Below, in pieces: positions 43,393-52,645 of a stretch of 64,000 nucleotides of DNA. This stretch comes from Sphaerisporangium sp040683095. Its GTDB lineage: Bacteria; Actinomycetota; Actinomycetes; Streptosporangiales; Streptosporangiaceae. Below the pieces are notes generated by a model. That model was given only the letters and a program-made list of their open reading frames with translations. It was not told the origin of the DNA and searched no databases. The translations under genes were made by a program, and so were the position numbers. The number at the start of each line of letters is the position of its first letter. The first letter of the stretch is position 1. The DNA lies in contig NZ_JBFBCI010000009.1 in assembly GCF_040683095.1 (NCBI RefSeq), positions 1 through 64,000 on the forward strand, given 5' to 3'.

Positions 43393-44558
43393 GCGGACTC
43401 CCTGTCACCTGGATCTTGCGCGACGAGGATCGCCGTAGTGTGCTCACCGGTGCGCGGGACCCGGCGGGTGAGCGTGGTGTCGTCCCATCCGGAGAAGCGC
43501 AGCGGCGACCGGATCAGGCGGATCGGACTGCCGTCGACGTCTTCGGCGTCCAGGACGGCCCCCCGCGCACCGTCGCCGGCCACCTCCGCGTAGGTGCGGA
43601 TCCGGCCGGCGGTCAGGCCCGCGGCGGTGAACAGGCCGAGCCAGTGCTCGACCGGGTGCTCCAGCAGCACTTCTTCGATCGTGGCGGTCAGCGCCTCCCG
43701 GTGGGCGACGCGGGCGTCCACCGTGACGAAGCGCGGGTCCCGCCGCCACTGCGGGCGTCCCAGCAGATCGCACAGCCTCGCCCAGTGCTCCGGCAGGTGG
43801 GCGGACAGCACGAGCGAGCCGTCCGCGGCCCGGAAGACGTCGGCGGGCGCCGCGTACGGCGCGCGGTTGCCGGCCCGCTCGGGCTCCACCCCGGACTCCA
43901 GGTACTCGGCCAGCGGCTGGGCCTGCAGATGCAGCCCGACATCCAGCATCGACACGGTCACCTCACCGGGGTCGGTCCCGCGCTCGCGGCCCAGCAGAGC
44001 GCCGACGACTCCCAGGGCGAGCACGTACGCGGAGGCCGCGTCGATGATGGGTACCCCGACTTTGGTCGGGGACCCGTCCGGCTCGCCGGTGACGGACATG
44101 AGCCCGGATTCGGCCTGGAGCACGATGTCGACCCCGCCACGGTCGCGCCCGGGCCCGGACTCGCCGAAGGCCGACAGCCGCGCCACCACGAGCCGGGGAT
44201 TGCGGGCGCGCAGCTCCCGCGCCCCCAGCCCCAGCCGTTCCATGACGCCCGGGCGGAAGGAGGAGATCACCGCGTCCGCGCGATCGCACAGGCGCAGGGC
44301 CGCCGACCGGCCTTCAGGATCCTTGAGGTCCAGGGCGACGGAGCGTTTGTGCACGTTGTACGCGGCGAAGGAGGGCGCGGTCAGGCTGGGAGCGACCCGC
44401 CGGGAGCGGGCACCGCGCATCGGGTCGCCCGTGGCGTCCTCCACCTTGATCACGTCCGCTCCCATCGCGGCGAGCAGGTCGCCCGCGCACGGGCCGGCGA
44501 TCAATCGGGTGAAGTCGACGATCACGCACCCTGACAGGGGACCGGAGGGGGCGCTCAA
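43389..44558 (-). CDS. CaiB/BaiF-type (class III) CoA-transferase
   Basis: A 389-residue class III CoA-transferase. VIVDFTRLIAGPCAGDLLAA and MGADVIKVED at the N-terminus, YNVHKRSVALDLKDPEGR, then PTKVGVPIIDAASAYVLALG, which contains the conserved Asp that forms the acyl-enzyme in this family. The start is a TTG at 44558 overlapping the binding-protein stop as TTGA (44555-44558); no ATG or GTG lies closer to the conserved N-terminus. It should activate the imported acid as its CoA ester for the hydratase encoded next. Confidence 0.88.
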   Translation of the reverse strand: MSAPSGPLSGCVIVDFTRLIAGPCAGDLLAAMGADVIKVEDATGDPMRGARSRRVAPSLTAPSFAAYNVHKRSVALDLKDPEGRSAALRLCDRADAVISSFRPGVMERLGLGARELRARNPRLVVARLSAFGESGPGRDRGGVDIVLQAESGLMSVTGEPDGSPTKVGVPIIDAASAYVLALGVVGALLGRERGTDPGEVTVSMLDVGLHLQAQPLAEYLESGVEPERAGNRAPYAAPADVFRAADGSLVLSAHLPEHWARLCDLLGRPQWRRDPRFVTVDARVAHREALTATIEEVLLEHPVEHWLGLFTAAGLTAGRIRTYAEVAGDGARGAVLDAEDVDGSPIRLIRSPLRFSGWDDTTLTRRVPRTGEHTTAILVAQDPGDRESA

Positions 44559-45553
44559 CCCCCGAACCCCGTTCCGAGATGGCCGATGTTGACCCCGGGC
44601 TCGAGTTCGTTGCCCGACAGACCCCAGTGCGCGAACGCCTTGTCGTAGTAGCCGTCCGCGTGCAGCTTGCGCAGGGCGCCGAGCACCGCGTCGCGCAGGC
44701 CGTCCGCGCCCTTGGGAACGGTCCAGCCGAGGACGAGCGTGCCGGCCTCGGGGAGTTGGACGGCGTCGACGGGCTTGCCCTGCGACTGGTCCCACACCAC
44801 GTTGAAGTCGCTGCCCACGTACGTGTCGATCCGGCCCGAGACCAGCGCGAGCTGCATCGACGGGATGTCCTCGAAACTCGACAGGACCGGGTCGGCCTTG
44901 CCGCCCTTCCGGCAGACGCCCTGCAGGATCGCCAGCACCGAGAACGAGCCCTTGACCTCGCCGAACCTCTTGCCGCACACGTCGGCGGCCGAGGCGATGG
45001 CGGCGGGGTCGCCCCTCTTGACCATCAGCACGTTGCGCGACAGCAGCGTGTCGATGAAGTCGTACTTCGCCTGCCGCTCCTTGGTGTCGCCGTTGGTCGA
45101 GGTGGTCAGGTCGATCCGCTTGGAGTCGAGGGCGAGCAACTGGGCCGCCGTGCTCGGATAGTTCTGCGACTCGAACCTCACGCCGAGAAGCTGCTCGACG
45201 GCGTTGACGAGGTCGGCGTTGAGCCCTTTGACCTCATTGGAGTTCTCGCCCGGGAAGTTGATCGGAGGAAGGCCGACACTCGTGGCGGTCCGCACCACAC
45301 CGGAGTCGAGCACGCTCTTCGGCAGCTTGGCGCGCAGGTCGTCAGCGGGTGTGTAGTGGGGGGCGAGTTGCGCCTGAGTGGCCAGGCTCGTCGTCTGACT
45401 CGACGGGGTGGCCGCCTTTCCGGCACCGGTCTGACCGGCGTTCGCCGAGGTCTCACTTGACCCGCAGGCGGTCAGGCCGGCGAGTCCGAAGGAGACGAGC
45501 CCGATGATCAGACGGCGGCGGACGCGCGGCGTCACTGACATGGAGGAGCGCAC
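44555..45553 (-). CDS. Amino-acid-type ABC transporter substrate-binding lipoprotein
   Basis: A 332-residue solute-binding protein of family 3 (polar amino acids). Signal peptide with lipobox GLTAC, then a Ser/Thr/Gly-rich linker, a domain beginning VVRTATSVGLPPINFPGENS and KGLNADLVNAVEQLLGV, and RIDLTTSTNGDTKERQAKYDF as in GlnH/TcyA-type proteins. The GTG at 45553 with a GAAAGAAGA upstream was chosen; an ATG at 45541 lacks a ribosome-binding site. It is the first gene of the nine-gene operon and has an inverted repeat at 45582-45596 just upstream. Confidence 0.9.
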   Translation of the reverse strand: MRSSMSVTPRVRRRLIIGLVSFGLAGLTACGSSETSANAGQTGAGKAATPSSQTTSLATQAQLAPHYTPADDLRAKLPKSVLDSGVVRTATSVGLPPINFPGENSNEVKGLNADLVNAVEQLLGVRFESQNYPSTAAQLLALDSKRIDLTTSTNGDTKERQAKYDFIDTLLSRNVLMVKRGDPAAIASAADVCGKRFGEVKGSFSVLAILQGVCRKGGKADPVLSSFEDIPSMQLALVSGRIDTYVGSDFNVVWDQSQGKPVDAVQLPEAGTLVLGWTVPKGADGLRDAVLGALRKLHADGYYDKAFAHWGLSGNELEPGVNIGHLGTGFGG

Positions 45554-45875
45554 AGCGATCTTCTTTCAAAAGCAGGTAAAACCTATAGTTAATAGGGGGA
45601 ATCCCAATATAAAGGGCCTTGATATTGCCGCGCCATCCCGTCTCACGATGTGGATGGCGACACGCGCCACCAGCGGGGACGGGTCTGCTCCCGGTGTCCG
45701 GGGGCCGGCCGGTCCGCCCGCGAGGTGGTGTTCAAGGCCGACCCGGCATCGCCCACCAGACCGAGCTGCACTGCGATCCGGTCACTTGTAGGGGTCAGCT
45801 GTCGCCTAGGTCAACGAGGGGGCCGGTCCGGCGGAGTGGAGCGTGGCGACCACGCGGAGACGAAGGTAAGGAGCA
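45554..45875. other. Intergenic region between two minus-strand operons
   Basis: A 322-bp gap. The proximal part has an AT-rich promoter-like patch (about 45580-45640) with an inverted repeat; the distal part is GC-rich without a gene or riboswitch that I can recognise. Confidence 0.55.
45582..45596. promoter_or_regulatory. Inverted repeat CCTAT-N5-ATAGG upstream of organosulfur operon
   Basis: Perfect 5-bp arms (CCTATAGTTAATAGG), 29 bp before the binding-protein start, within the only AT-rich stretch of this gap. Shape fits a LysR-type (T-N11-A) or small dimeric repressor site. Confidence 0.5.
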
Positions 45876-46529
45876 TCACCTGCTGGTGGCGGCGGTGATC
45901 TCAATCCTTCGCGCGATCGTGAAGAGTTCGGCGACTGTGACGCGGGACGGGAAGCGCTCAACGACCCGGTGGTGCACGTGCTGGCGGTGGGCCACCTCGG
46001 CCAGTTGCGTGAAGGCGGTCATGTCGAGCTGCCCCTGTGAAGCGAAGCACCTGAGCGCTGCTTCTTTGGCTTCGAGGAGTTCCCGGGTGCCCATGAAGAT
46101 CTCGTTGGGTTCGAGGCCGACACTGTAGGGAGAGCGAAAGTAGCTCAAGTTCGCGGCTTCGCGTAGGGCGACGGCGGTGACCTCCTGGGCGGTGGCGACG
46201 TGGTCGAGGCGCTGGTCGCTCGGGTAGTGGGTGTAGACGATGTCGGGCCTGTCCTGTCGGAAGACGCGGAAGAGTTCGCCGTTGATGTCGCCGCGGTGAT
46301 CGGTGAAACGGCTGTCGGGGATGGCCGAGAAGGTGTAGTCAGCGACGCCAAGGAGCGCTCCGGCAGCCAGGCACTCCTGGCGGCGCACGTCCTGACCACC
46401 GGGATCGGGTCTGCCGGTGGTCAGGACGTGGACGCGGACGCGGGCGTCGTTCTGCGCGTAGGCGAGCATTCGCATGCCCATCGCGATCTCGGCGTCGTCG
46501 GGGTGGGCGACCACGATGAGGACGTTCAT
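45876..46529 (-). CDS. PIG-L family N-deacetylase
   Basis: A 217-residue zinc-dependent deacetylase of the PIG-L/MshB (LmbE-like) family. VVAHPDDAEIAMG carries the His-Pro-Asp-Asp zinc-binding motif; RRQECLAAGALLGV and HYPSDQRLDHVATAQEV supply the later conserved Arg and third zinc His. Substrates are usually N-acetyl-glucosamine derivatives, so the pathway probably includes an N-acetylated sugar. ATG at 46529 with AAGGAG upstream overlaps the previous stop as ATGA (46526-46529). Last gene of the nine-gene operon. Confidence 0.9.
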   Translation of the reverse strand: MNVLIVVAHPDDAEIAMGMRMLAYAQNDARVRVHVLTTGRPDPGGQDVRRQECLAAGALLGVADYTFSAIPDSRFTDHRGDINGELFRVFRQDRPDIVYTHYPSDQRLDHVATAQEVTAVALREAANLSYFRSPYSVGLEPNEIFMGTRELLEAKEAALRCFASQGQLDMTAFTQLAEVAHRQHVHHRVVERFPSRVTVAELFTIARRIEITAATSR

Positions 46530-47827
46530 CTCGGCTCCTTGGGAGTGCTGATCACCAGGGCGCTGCGCAGCAGGCGGCCGTCGATGCCCTGCCAGCGGAA
46601 CGGGGCGTCGGTGGTGGCGGGCCACTGGAGGTAGTGCAGGCTGCCGACGACGTCGGGTTCCTGGTCTTCTCGGGTGTAGGCGATCTTGGAGGTCTGGCCG
46701 CCGTCGAGGTGGAAGACCTGGGCGGGGTCCATCCCGGATTGGGCGCACAGGTCGGCGGTCTCCTGGGGGGTGGTGCCCTGGAAGGTGCTGGTCAGGGGTG
46801 CGCCGTCGAGGACCTGGAGGTGGAGGCGGTTGCCGCGGAGGGCCAGCAGGGTGCGGGCGTAGCGGGCGGTCACCCGGAACGGGGAGGTGCCCAGGCTCAG
46901 GTCCCAGGCGCGGGTGCGGCCGGCGGCGGCGTCCGCGGCGGACGGGCCGAGGGATAGCGCAGATTCCACGTCGCGGGTGTGAAGGGTGTCGATGCTGGTC
47001 ACGTGGACGGGTGCGCCGACGGTGAGGTGGGCGGGCCAGGGGCGGTGTGCACGCAGGACGAAGGCTCCGGTGAACAGGTCCGCGCCTCCGCCGGGGCGCA
47101 GGGCGGTGATCCGCAGCCCAGTCGCCGTCGGGCTGACGGTGCAGTCGAGGCCGTCGGGGGTGCGGGAGGTGGTGTTGGTGGCGGGGTCGACGTCGCGGAG
47201 GAATCCGGTGCGGGGTTCGTCGCGGTAGCGGACGTGGCAGTTGGCGGCGCCGAAGATGGTGAGGTGGCCGGGTCGGTGGCCCGGCTGGGGGTCTTTGGAA
47301 CCGGTCCAGATGTGCGTGCGGCCCGTGATGGTCAGGGTGCCGGTGGCGGCGAGGGTGCGCACCAGCGGTCGCCCCTGGTAGATAAGGAGGGCGGGTTTGG
47401 TGATGGTGGGCAGACTGGCGACCCGGCCGTCGCGGACGGCGAGGTCGAGGCAGGGCTCGGCCGGCTGGTAGGCGGGGTCGTCGGAGATGTAGGAGAAGGA
47501 GCCACTGACCGCGGCGACCGCGTCACCGTGGACGAGGTCGCGCAGGTGGAATCCGGCCGGGGAACTGGCGGCCCGGCATCGGGCCCGGTCGAGGTCGACG
47601 GTGAGGGTGAAGGCGTTGGTGAAGCAGCCGTCGCCCAGCTCCACCATCCGGGCGGTGAGGGCTACGCCCGGTGCGGGGTTCCGGCTCCAGAGGGTGGTGC
47701 GCCGGGCGAAGGGGGTCTGGTCGCGGGCCAGGGCCTGGATGTCGGCGACCTGGATGCCGCGGGCGCGCAGCACGGCGATCGCGAACTGGTCCTCCTTGTC
47801 GGGTGCCTGGGTGGCGGGGGCCTTCAC
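46526..47827 (-). CDS. Phosphodiester glycosidase-like (NAGPA/DUF2233-type) protein
   Basis: A 433-residue protein that by eye fits the NAGPA/DUF2233 fold: VSGSFSYISDDPAYQPAEPC takes the place of the NGGFF-type loop, and VFHLDGGQTSKIAY resembles the conserved D-G-G-x-S motif. NAGPA removes GlcNAc from phosphodiesters. No signal peptide is seen, unlike secreted members, so a cytosolic role is likely. Its stop overlaps the PIG-L start and its own start overlaps the kinase stop (GTGA at 47824-47827 region). Assignment is moderate. Confidence 0.6.
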   Translation of the reverse strand: MKAPATQAPDKEDQFAIAVLRARGIQVADIQALARDQTPFARRTTLWSRNPAPGVALTARMVELGDGCFTNAFTLTVDLDRARCRAASSPAGFHLRDLVHGDAVAAVSGSFSYISDDPAYQPAEPCLDLAVRDGRVASLPTITKPALLIYQGRPLVRTLAATGTLTITGRTHIWTGSKDPQPGHRPGHLTIFGAANCHVRYRDEPRTGFLRDVDPATNTTSRTPDGLDCTVSPTATGLRITALRPGGGADLFTGAFVLRAHRPWPAHLTVGAPVHVTSIDTLHTRDVESALSLGPSAADAAAGRTRAWDLSLGTSPFRVTARYARTLLALRGNRLHLQVLDGAPLTSTFQGTTPQETADLCAQSGMDPAQVFHLDGGQTSKIAYTREDQEPDVVGSLHYLQWPATTDAPFRWQGIDGRLLRSALVISTPKEPR

Positions 47828-48825
47828 GCAGGGGCCTTTCCGGCGGCGCGCAGCAGGTCCGGCACGGTGAAGGATCCGGTGTCCAGCAGGCGTACGACCC
47901 GGTCGCGGTAGTGCTCGCCGACTGCTGCGGGTGCGGTGGGTGGGTAGGGCACGACGTGGGTGGCCAGCCGGTAGAGGACCACCCCGGCGGTGACCGTGGC
48001 TAGCAGCGGGTCCTGCTGCCAGGGCCTGGCCGGTGCGGGTCCGGCGTAGGCGTCGAGCAGCGCGGCGGTCAGGGAGTGAACTTCGGCCGGTTGGCGCAGG
48101 TGGTGCAGGAGGAGGTGCGCGAGGAGGTAGGCAACGTCGTACAGGGGGGCGTTGTAGTGGACGTTGTCGAGGTCGACGAAGGCCACGCGGCCGTGGGCGA
48201 GGCTGAGGTTCTTCGGTGCGATGTCGCCGAGGACGAGCTGCTGGCCAGGCAGCGCGACCAGGTTCGTGCAGGCGTCGAGCAACGCCGGGTGACCGGTGGG
48301 GCGCAGGCAGAAGTCGAAGGTGAGCTCGCGGAACCGGTCGTCGCCGCCTCGGGTGCGGATCGGGGTGCGGACTGTGGCGGTGGCGTGGTGGACGCGGGCC
48401 AGGGCGCGGCCGAGGCGGGCGACCTCAGTGGGGGTGGCCGGTCGCTGGTCCAGGTGCTGGCGCCAGGTTCGGCCGTCGGGGAAGACGTCGGTCATCACCA
48501 GGGCGTGCGCGTGGCGCAGGAACGCGAGGACCCGCGGGAAGAGGTCGGGCAACGCCTGGCCGTAGAGCACGAGGGCACGGTGTTCGTCGGCGATCAGTTT
48601 CGGGTCGGTCGCGATCTCGGGGATGCCCGAGAAGCGGTTGCCGCGGATCTTGAGGATCACGCTGGCCCGCTCGCCGTGGACGCGGAAGACGTGGCTAACG
48701 TTGCCGCCGATGCAGGGTTCGACCCGCGTGACGGGTCCGATGTGCGGGCGGCAGGCGGCGAGGACGTCTTCCAGGTGCGGGCCGAGCAGATCGGCGGGGC
48801 CGGGTGCGGGGAGGGCGTTGGTCAC
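47824..48825 (-). CDS. APH-fold phosphotransferase (methylthioribose-kinase-like)
   Basis: A 333-residue protein-kinase-fold small-molecule kinase. GGNVSHVFRVHGERASVILKIRG is the nucleotide-binding lobe with the ATP lysine; LVLGDIAPKNLSLAHGRVAFVDLDNVHYNAP has the catalytic loop (D-x-x-x-x-N) and the Mg-binding D-x-D. The catalytic loop GDIAPKNL resembles 5-methylthioribose kinase and other APH proteins. One of three such kinases in the operon. GTG at 48825 overlaps the oxidoreductase stop as GTGA. Confidence 0.85.
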   Translation of the reverse strand: MTNALPAPGPADLLGPHLEDVLAACRPHIGPVTRVEPCIGGNVSHVFRVHGERASVILKIRGNRFSGIPEIATDPKLIADEHRALVLYGQALPDLFPRVLAFLRHAHALVMTDVFPDGRTWRQHLDQRPATPTEVARLGRALARVHHATATVRTPIRTRGGDDRFRELTFDFCLRPTGHPALLDACTNLVALPGQQLVLGDIAPKNLSLAHGRVAFVDLDNVHYNAPLYDVAYLLAHLLLHHLRQPAEVHSLTAALLDAYAGPAPARPWQQDPLLATVTAGVVLYRLATHVVPYPPTAPAAVGEHYRDRVVRLLDTGSFTVPDLLRAAGKAPA

Positions 48826-50342
48826 CGTGCTGCCTCCAGCGGGACGAGGTGGCGCTCCGCGCTGGTAGGGGCGGCGCGGAAGTCGAGCGTCGCGGCGGTC
48901 GGGCTGCCGCTGTTGAACCGGTGAGCCATCGATAGGTACGCACCGGCCATCAGCTGGGCGGGGCGGCGGTGGGTGGGCAGGTCGGAGGCCAACTGCTGCT
49001 GAGGGAGTTGCCCGGCGAGGTAGTGAAGGAACTCGGCCACCGCGCGGCCGCGGGACGACCTCTGGGTGGGCAGTGCCGCCTCGGGGCCGGAGCCCTGGGT
49101 CAGGCCGGCGAAGTCGAAGGTGGTGTGCCGGTCCCAGTCGGGGCGCAGCCGGTTGTTGCGGAAGACGTGGACGGTGACGTGGTCCGCGCCGCCGACCGTC
49201 GCCGGGTCGATGCCGGGTTCGTCATCGTGGAGCGTCTGCAGGCAGTGGAAGTGGAGGGCCTGGAAGGGGCCCTGCTGGATGATGTGGGTCTCCTGCCCGA
49301 TGCGGCCATTGCCCTTGTAGAGGCATGCCAGTGCCGGTTCGAGTTTGCCGCGCTGGGAGAAGGTGTGGTGCGCGAGGTTGATGCTGCCCAGGGTCATCAT
49401 CCGCCCGCCGCTGCGGTAGGCCATCGACAAGAAGACGTCCATCTCCCCGAACGCCTCTGTCAGCTGCTGGAGTTCGCTGTGGCCGTAGGGGTTGCGCTCG
49501 GCGAAGCCGGGGAACAGCCGCTCATGGTCGGCCACGGTGAGCTGGGCGAGGGTGTCGGCCGGGCGGGCGACGTGCGCGTGGATCTCCACCTTGTCCAGCT
49601 CCTTGCCAGGCCGCTCGCCTGCGGCGAGCAGCCACGGCACGATGTCGAACTCGTGGTAACCAGAGTGCGCTGCCTTCCCGTACCCGCGGTCAAAGCCGTG
49701 GTAGCCGAGGTTCACCAGTTCGTCCGGCAGGCGCCACTGCCCGTCGCCGTGGCTCGACTGGATGGAGGTGACCGGGCAGTTCGTCTCCTCGGCGACCTCG
49801 GCGATCAGGTCCCGCATCCGCTGGAACGCCGGATGGTAGCGGCGCTGGCTCATCACGCTCACCACTACGGCCGGGTCGCGATGGCGCGCCTGCCGGTAGG
49901 CGTCCATGAGCGTGTCGAAGTCCTCCGCGATCGCCGACGCGGCCACGGGATCCACCGACGCGCCGACGTGCACGCTCAGCGGCTTGTCCAGCAGCACGCT
50001 CAGGCCCCGCTCCAGCGCCCACAGGGCGTAGGGGAGGTGGACCGACGGCTCGGTTGCCACGATGACGGCACCGATCCGCTCGCGGACCACCACCCTGTCC
50101 AGGACGCTGCGCACCGCGGCGGGTAGCACCTGCCAGGTGGCGGGGAAGGGCTCCACGCCGACCATCGGCAGCAGGCGGGGGCGGCCCGGCGGCCCGTAGG
50201 ACACCGGCTGTTGCGCCACGGCGGGCAGGTCGACGCCGGTCACCGTGCCGGTCAGGCCCGCGTCCTGGCCGGCCGCGAGCGCGGGGAGGTGGTTGAGGCG
50301 GGCGTGCGGGCCGACGCCGACCACCAGCAGGTTTGTCGTCAC
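48822..50342 (-). CDS. Gfo/Idh/MocA-type oxidoreductase
   Basis: A 506-residue NAD(P)-binding oxidoreductase. LLVVGVGPHARLNHLPALAA is the Rossmann dinucleotide-binding start, VIVATEPSVHLPYALWALERG and VLLDKPLSVH (D-K-P in place of E-K-P) follow, and the C-terminal part is the larger beta-sheet domain. At over 500 residues it is longer than typical family members (about 350), with extra length in the C-terminal domain. Sugar or cyclitol oxidation is likely. GTG at 50342 overlaps the monooxygenase stop as GTGA. Confidence 0.85.
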   Translation of the reverse strand: MTTNLLVVGVGPHARLNHLPALAAGQDAGLTGTVTGVDLPAVAQQPVSYGPPGRPRLLPMVGVEPFPATWQVLPAAVRSVLDRVVVRERIGAVIVATEPSVHLPYALWALERGLSVLLDKPLSVHVGASVDPVAASAIAEDFDTLMDAYRQARHRDPAVVVSVMSQRRYHPAFQRMRDLIAEVAEETNCPVTSIQSSHGDGQWRLPDELVNLGYHGFDRGYGKAAHSGYHEFDIVPWLLAAGERPGKELDKVEIHAHVARPADTLAQLTVADHERLFPGFAERNPYGHSELQQLTEAFGEMDVFLSMAYRSGGRMMTLGSINLAHHTFSQRGKLEPALACLYKGNGRIGQETHIIQQGPFQALHFHCLQTLHDDEPGIDPATVGGADHVTVHVFRNNRLRPDWDRHTTFDFAGLTQGSGPEAALPTQRSSRGRAVAEFLHYLAGQLPQQQLASDLPTHRRPAQLMAGAYLSMAHRFNSGSPTAATLDFRAAPTSAERHLVPLEAAR

Positions 50343-51478
50343 CGCTGCTCCGCCTGCTCGAGGTGCGCGAGCCGGGGCAGGACGCCTTCGCCGACCCAGT
50401 ACGTCTCCTCCAGGTGCGGGAAGCCGGACAGGATGAACTCGTCGATGCCCAGCGCCGCGTACTCGGCGATGCGGTCAGCGACCTCCTGGTGGGAGCCGAC
50501 CAGCGCGGTGCCTGCGCCGCCGCGCAGCAGGCCCACCCCGGCCCACACGTTGGGGTAGACCTCCAGGTCGGACATCCGCGCGCTTTCGCGGTAGCCGGCG
50601 TGCAGACTCCTCATCCGGGTCTGGCCGGTGGACTGGCTGGCGGCCAGCGTCGTCTGGACGCGGGCGACGTGCTCGCGGTCCACCCCGGCCAGCAGCCGCT
50701 CGGCCGCCTCCCACGCCTGCGCGGAGGTGTCCCGGGCCACGACGTGGAATCGGATGCCGAACCGCAGGGTGCGGCCCTGAGCGGCGGCGAGGGCGCGGAT
50801 CCAGTCCATCTTCTGCGCGACCTGCTCGGGCGGCTCGCCCCAGGTGAGGTAGGTGTCCACGTGCTGGGCCGCGACCAGGCCCGCCTCCGCGGAGGAACCG
50901 CCGAAGTACAGCTGGGGTATCGGGTCCGGGGGCGCCAGGACGGTGGCGGCGCGCACGTCGTAGTGCTCGCCCTTGAAGGTGAACGGTGCGCCGGACCAGG
51001 CCCCGCGCAGCACGGTGAGGAACTCACCGGTACGCTCGTACCGCCCGGCCTTGGTCAGGTGGTCGCCGAAGCGGGCCTGCTCGTCAGCCTCGCCGCCTGT
51101 GACGACGTTCAGCAGCAGCCGGCCGCGGGAGATCCGCTGGAACGTGGCGGCCATCTGCGCGGCCAGCGTGGGAGAGATGAAGCCGGGCCGGAACGCGACC
51201 AGGAACTTCAGCCGCTCGGTCTCCTGGGCGAGCGCGGTGCAGGTCAGCCAGGCGTCCTCGCACCAGGTGCCTGTCGGGGTGAGGATCGCGTCGAATCCCA
51301 TGTGCTCGGCGGCCTGGGCGATCTGGGTCAGGTAGCGGATGTCGGGGGCGCGGAACCGGTCGGCGCCGGGGTTGGCGGCCAGGTCCGCGTCGTGGCCCGG
51401 TCCGTGGGTGCCGCGCGTGCCGACCATCAGGGAGCGGCCGTCGCTGGCCGTGGGCAGGAACCAGTGGAATTTCGTCAC
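50339..51478 (-). CDS. SsuD-like LLM-class flavin-dependent monooxygenase
   Basis: A 379-residue TIM-barrel enzyme of the bacterial luciferase group, close to alkanesulfonate monooxygenase SsuD: KFHWFLPTASDGR start, AILTPTGTWCEDAWLTCTAL, KFLVAFRPGFISPTLAAQMA, LLLNVVTGGEADEQARFGDH and YVYGGSS-like QLYFGGSSAEAGL. It uses reduced FMN from a separate reductase, none of which is encoded here. SsuD homologues also oxidise other substrates in natural-product clusters, so desulfonation is not certain. GTG at 51478 with GGAG upstream. Confidence 0.88.
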   Translation of the reverse strand: MTKFHWFLPTASDGRSLMVGTRGTHGPGHDADLAANPGADRFRAPDIRYLTQIAQAAEHMGFDAILTPTGTWCEDAWLTCTALAQETERLKFLVAFRPGFISPTLAAQMAATFQRISRGRLLLNVVTGGEADEQARFGDHLTKAGRYERTGEFLTVLRGAWSGAPFTFKGEHYDVRAATVLAPPDPIPQLYFGGSSAEAGLVAAQHVDTYLTWGEPPEQVAQKMDWIRALAAAQGRTLRFGIRFHVVARDTSAQAWEAAERLLAGVDREHVARVQTTLAASQSTGQTRMRSLHAGYRESARMSDLEVYPNVWAGVGLLRGGAGTALVGSHQEVADRIAEYAALGIDEFILSGFPHLEETYWVGEGVLPRLAHLEQAEQR

Positions 51479-51494
51479 AGCATGTCTCCAGGGG

Positions 51495-52487
51495 TCAGTT
51501 CGAATTGAAGTCGCCGCTGGCGCGGGACCGCAGGCGGGCAAGGACTTGCTCGGAAACCTCGACGGTGCCGGCCGCCAGGGCGGCGGCGGCACGGGCCCGG
51601 CCGTGCTCGCCGGGAAGGCGCAGCGCGCCGCCGTCGGCGTTCCGGGCGGCGCGCAACTGCTCGACAAGGTGGCTGTTGGCGGCGGCGGCCTGGCCGTCGG
51701 GGTTGGCGAAGGCAGGGTCGAGGGCGATGAAGGTGTAGCCGGTGGTCCAGGTGTCAGCCACCTCGCTGCTCATCGGGAAGCCGAACAGGGAGCCGGTGAA
51801 GGCTTGCAGGAGCAGGGAGACCGCGTAGCCGCGGTGCTCACCGAAGACGACCGCCGAGACGGCGCGGTCGGGGTCGTCCGTGAGCCTGCCGTCGGCGTCC
51901 GCGAAGCACCCATCCGGCAGCGGCTGCCCGGCACATCGGCACTCCCACAGCACGCCCATCGGCGCCAGCGTGGTGGACATGTCCGCTGACAGCGGCTCGC
52001 CGAGCGTCGGCAGGGCGAAGGCCAGGGGGTTAACGCCCAGCACCGGCGTCCGGCCGCCCGCGACAACGGCTTCGGCCCGGGAGGTGTTCGTGGCGATGCC
52101 CAGCAGGCCGTGCCGGGCGATCTCCTCGCTCCAGGCGGAGAGGATGCCGTACCGCTGGGTGTTGATCACCCCGACGAAGCCCGCACCGTGCCGGGCGGCC
52201 CTGTCCAGAGCGACTTGGACGGCGAATGCGGCGCTTAGCGGCCCGATCTCACGGTGCGCGTCGATGACCGCGAAAACGCCGCGCTCCCGCACCACCTCCG
52301 GCGGCGCCTGGCGCTCGCGGAAGAACCGCGACTCGAAGCAGAACTTCGCCACGCCGTGCGACGTCTTGCCGCGCAGCTCCCCGGCCAGGTAGTGCTCCAC
52401 CACCAGGGCGATCTCCTGCTCCGGGACGTCGGCGGCGCGGCAGGCGGCGGACATGAGCGCCCTCAACTTCTCGATCGCCACGCGCAC
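51495..52487 (-). CDS. Ldh/MDH2-family NAD(P)-dependent oxidoreductase
   Basis: A 330-residue protein of the type-2 malate/L-lactate dehydrogenase family (YiaK/DpkA-like). ELRGKTSHGVAKF holds the catalytic His, GFVGVINTQRYGILSAWSEE and LGIATNTSRAEAVVAGGRTP, VLGVNPLAFALPT and AVVFGEHRGYAVSLLLQAFTG (GGKG-like) support the assignment. It reduces 2-oxo acids, cyclic imines or similar. The GTG at 52487 follows GGGAGG; a GTG at 52481 is equally possible. 16 bp before the next gene, so cotranscribed. Confidence 0.85.
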   Translation of the reverse strand: MRVAIEKLRALMSAACRAADVPEQEIALVVEHYLAGELRGKTSHGVAKFCFESRFFRERQAPPEVVRERGVFAVIDAHREIGPLSAAFAVQVALDRAARHGAGFVGVINTQRYGILSAWSEEIARHGLLGIATNTSRAEAVVAGGRTPVLGVNPLAFALPTLGEPLSADMSTTLAPMGVLWECRCAGQPLPDGCFADADGRLTDDPDRAVSAVVFGEHRGYAVSLLLQAFTGSLFGFPMSSEVADTWTTGYTFIALDPAFANPDGQAAAANSHLVEQLRAARNADGGALRLPGEHGRARAAAALAAGTVEVSEQVLARLRSRASGDFNSN

Positions 52488-52645
52488 GGCTACCGCCCTC
52501 CCGGGTTCTGCTCGGGCCGCGCCAGCGGCGGCCAGGTGAAGTCTGCTGTCCAGCAACGGCGTTGAGGCACGGGTCTCCCTCGGGGCGGGTCAACGGGGTG
52601 AGCGTGGCGGCCTTTGGGCACCGGAAAGCGTGGTCGCCGGATGGC

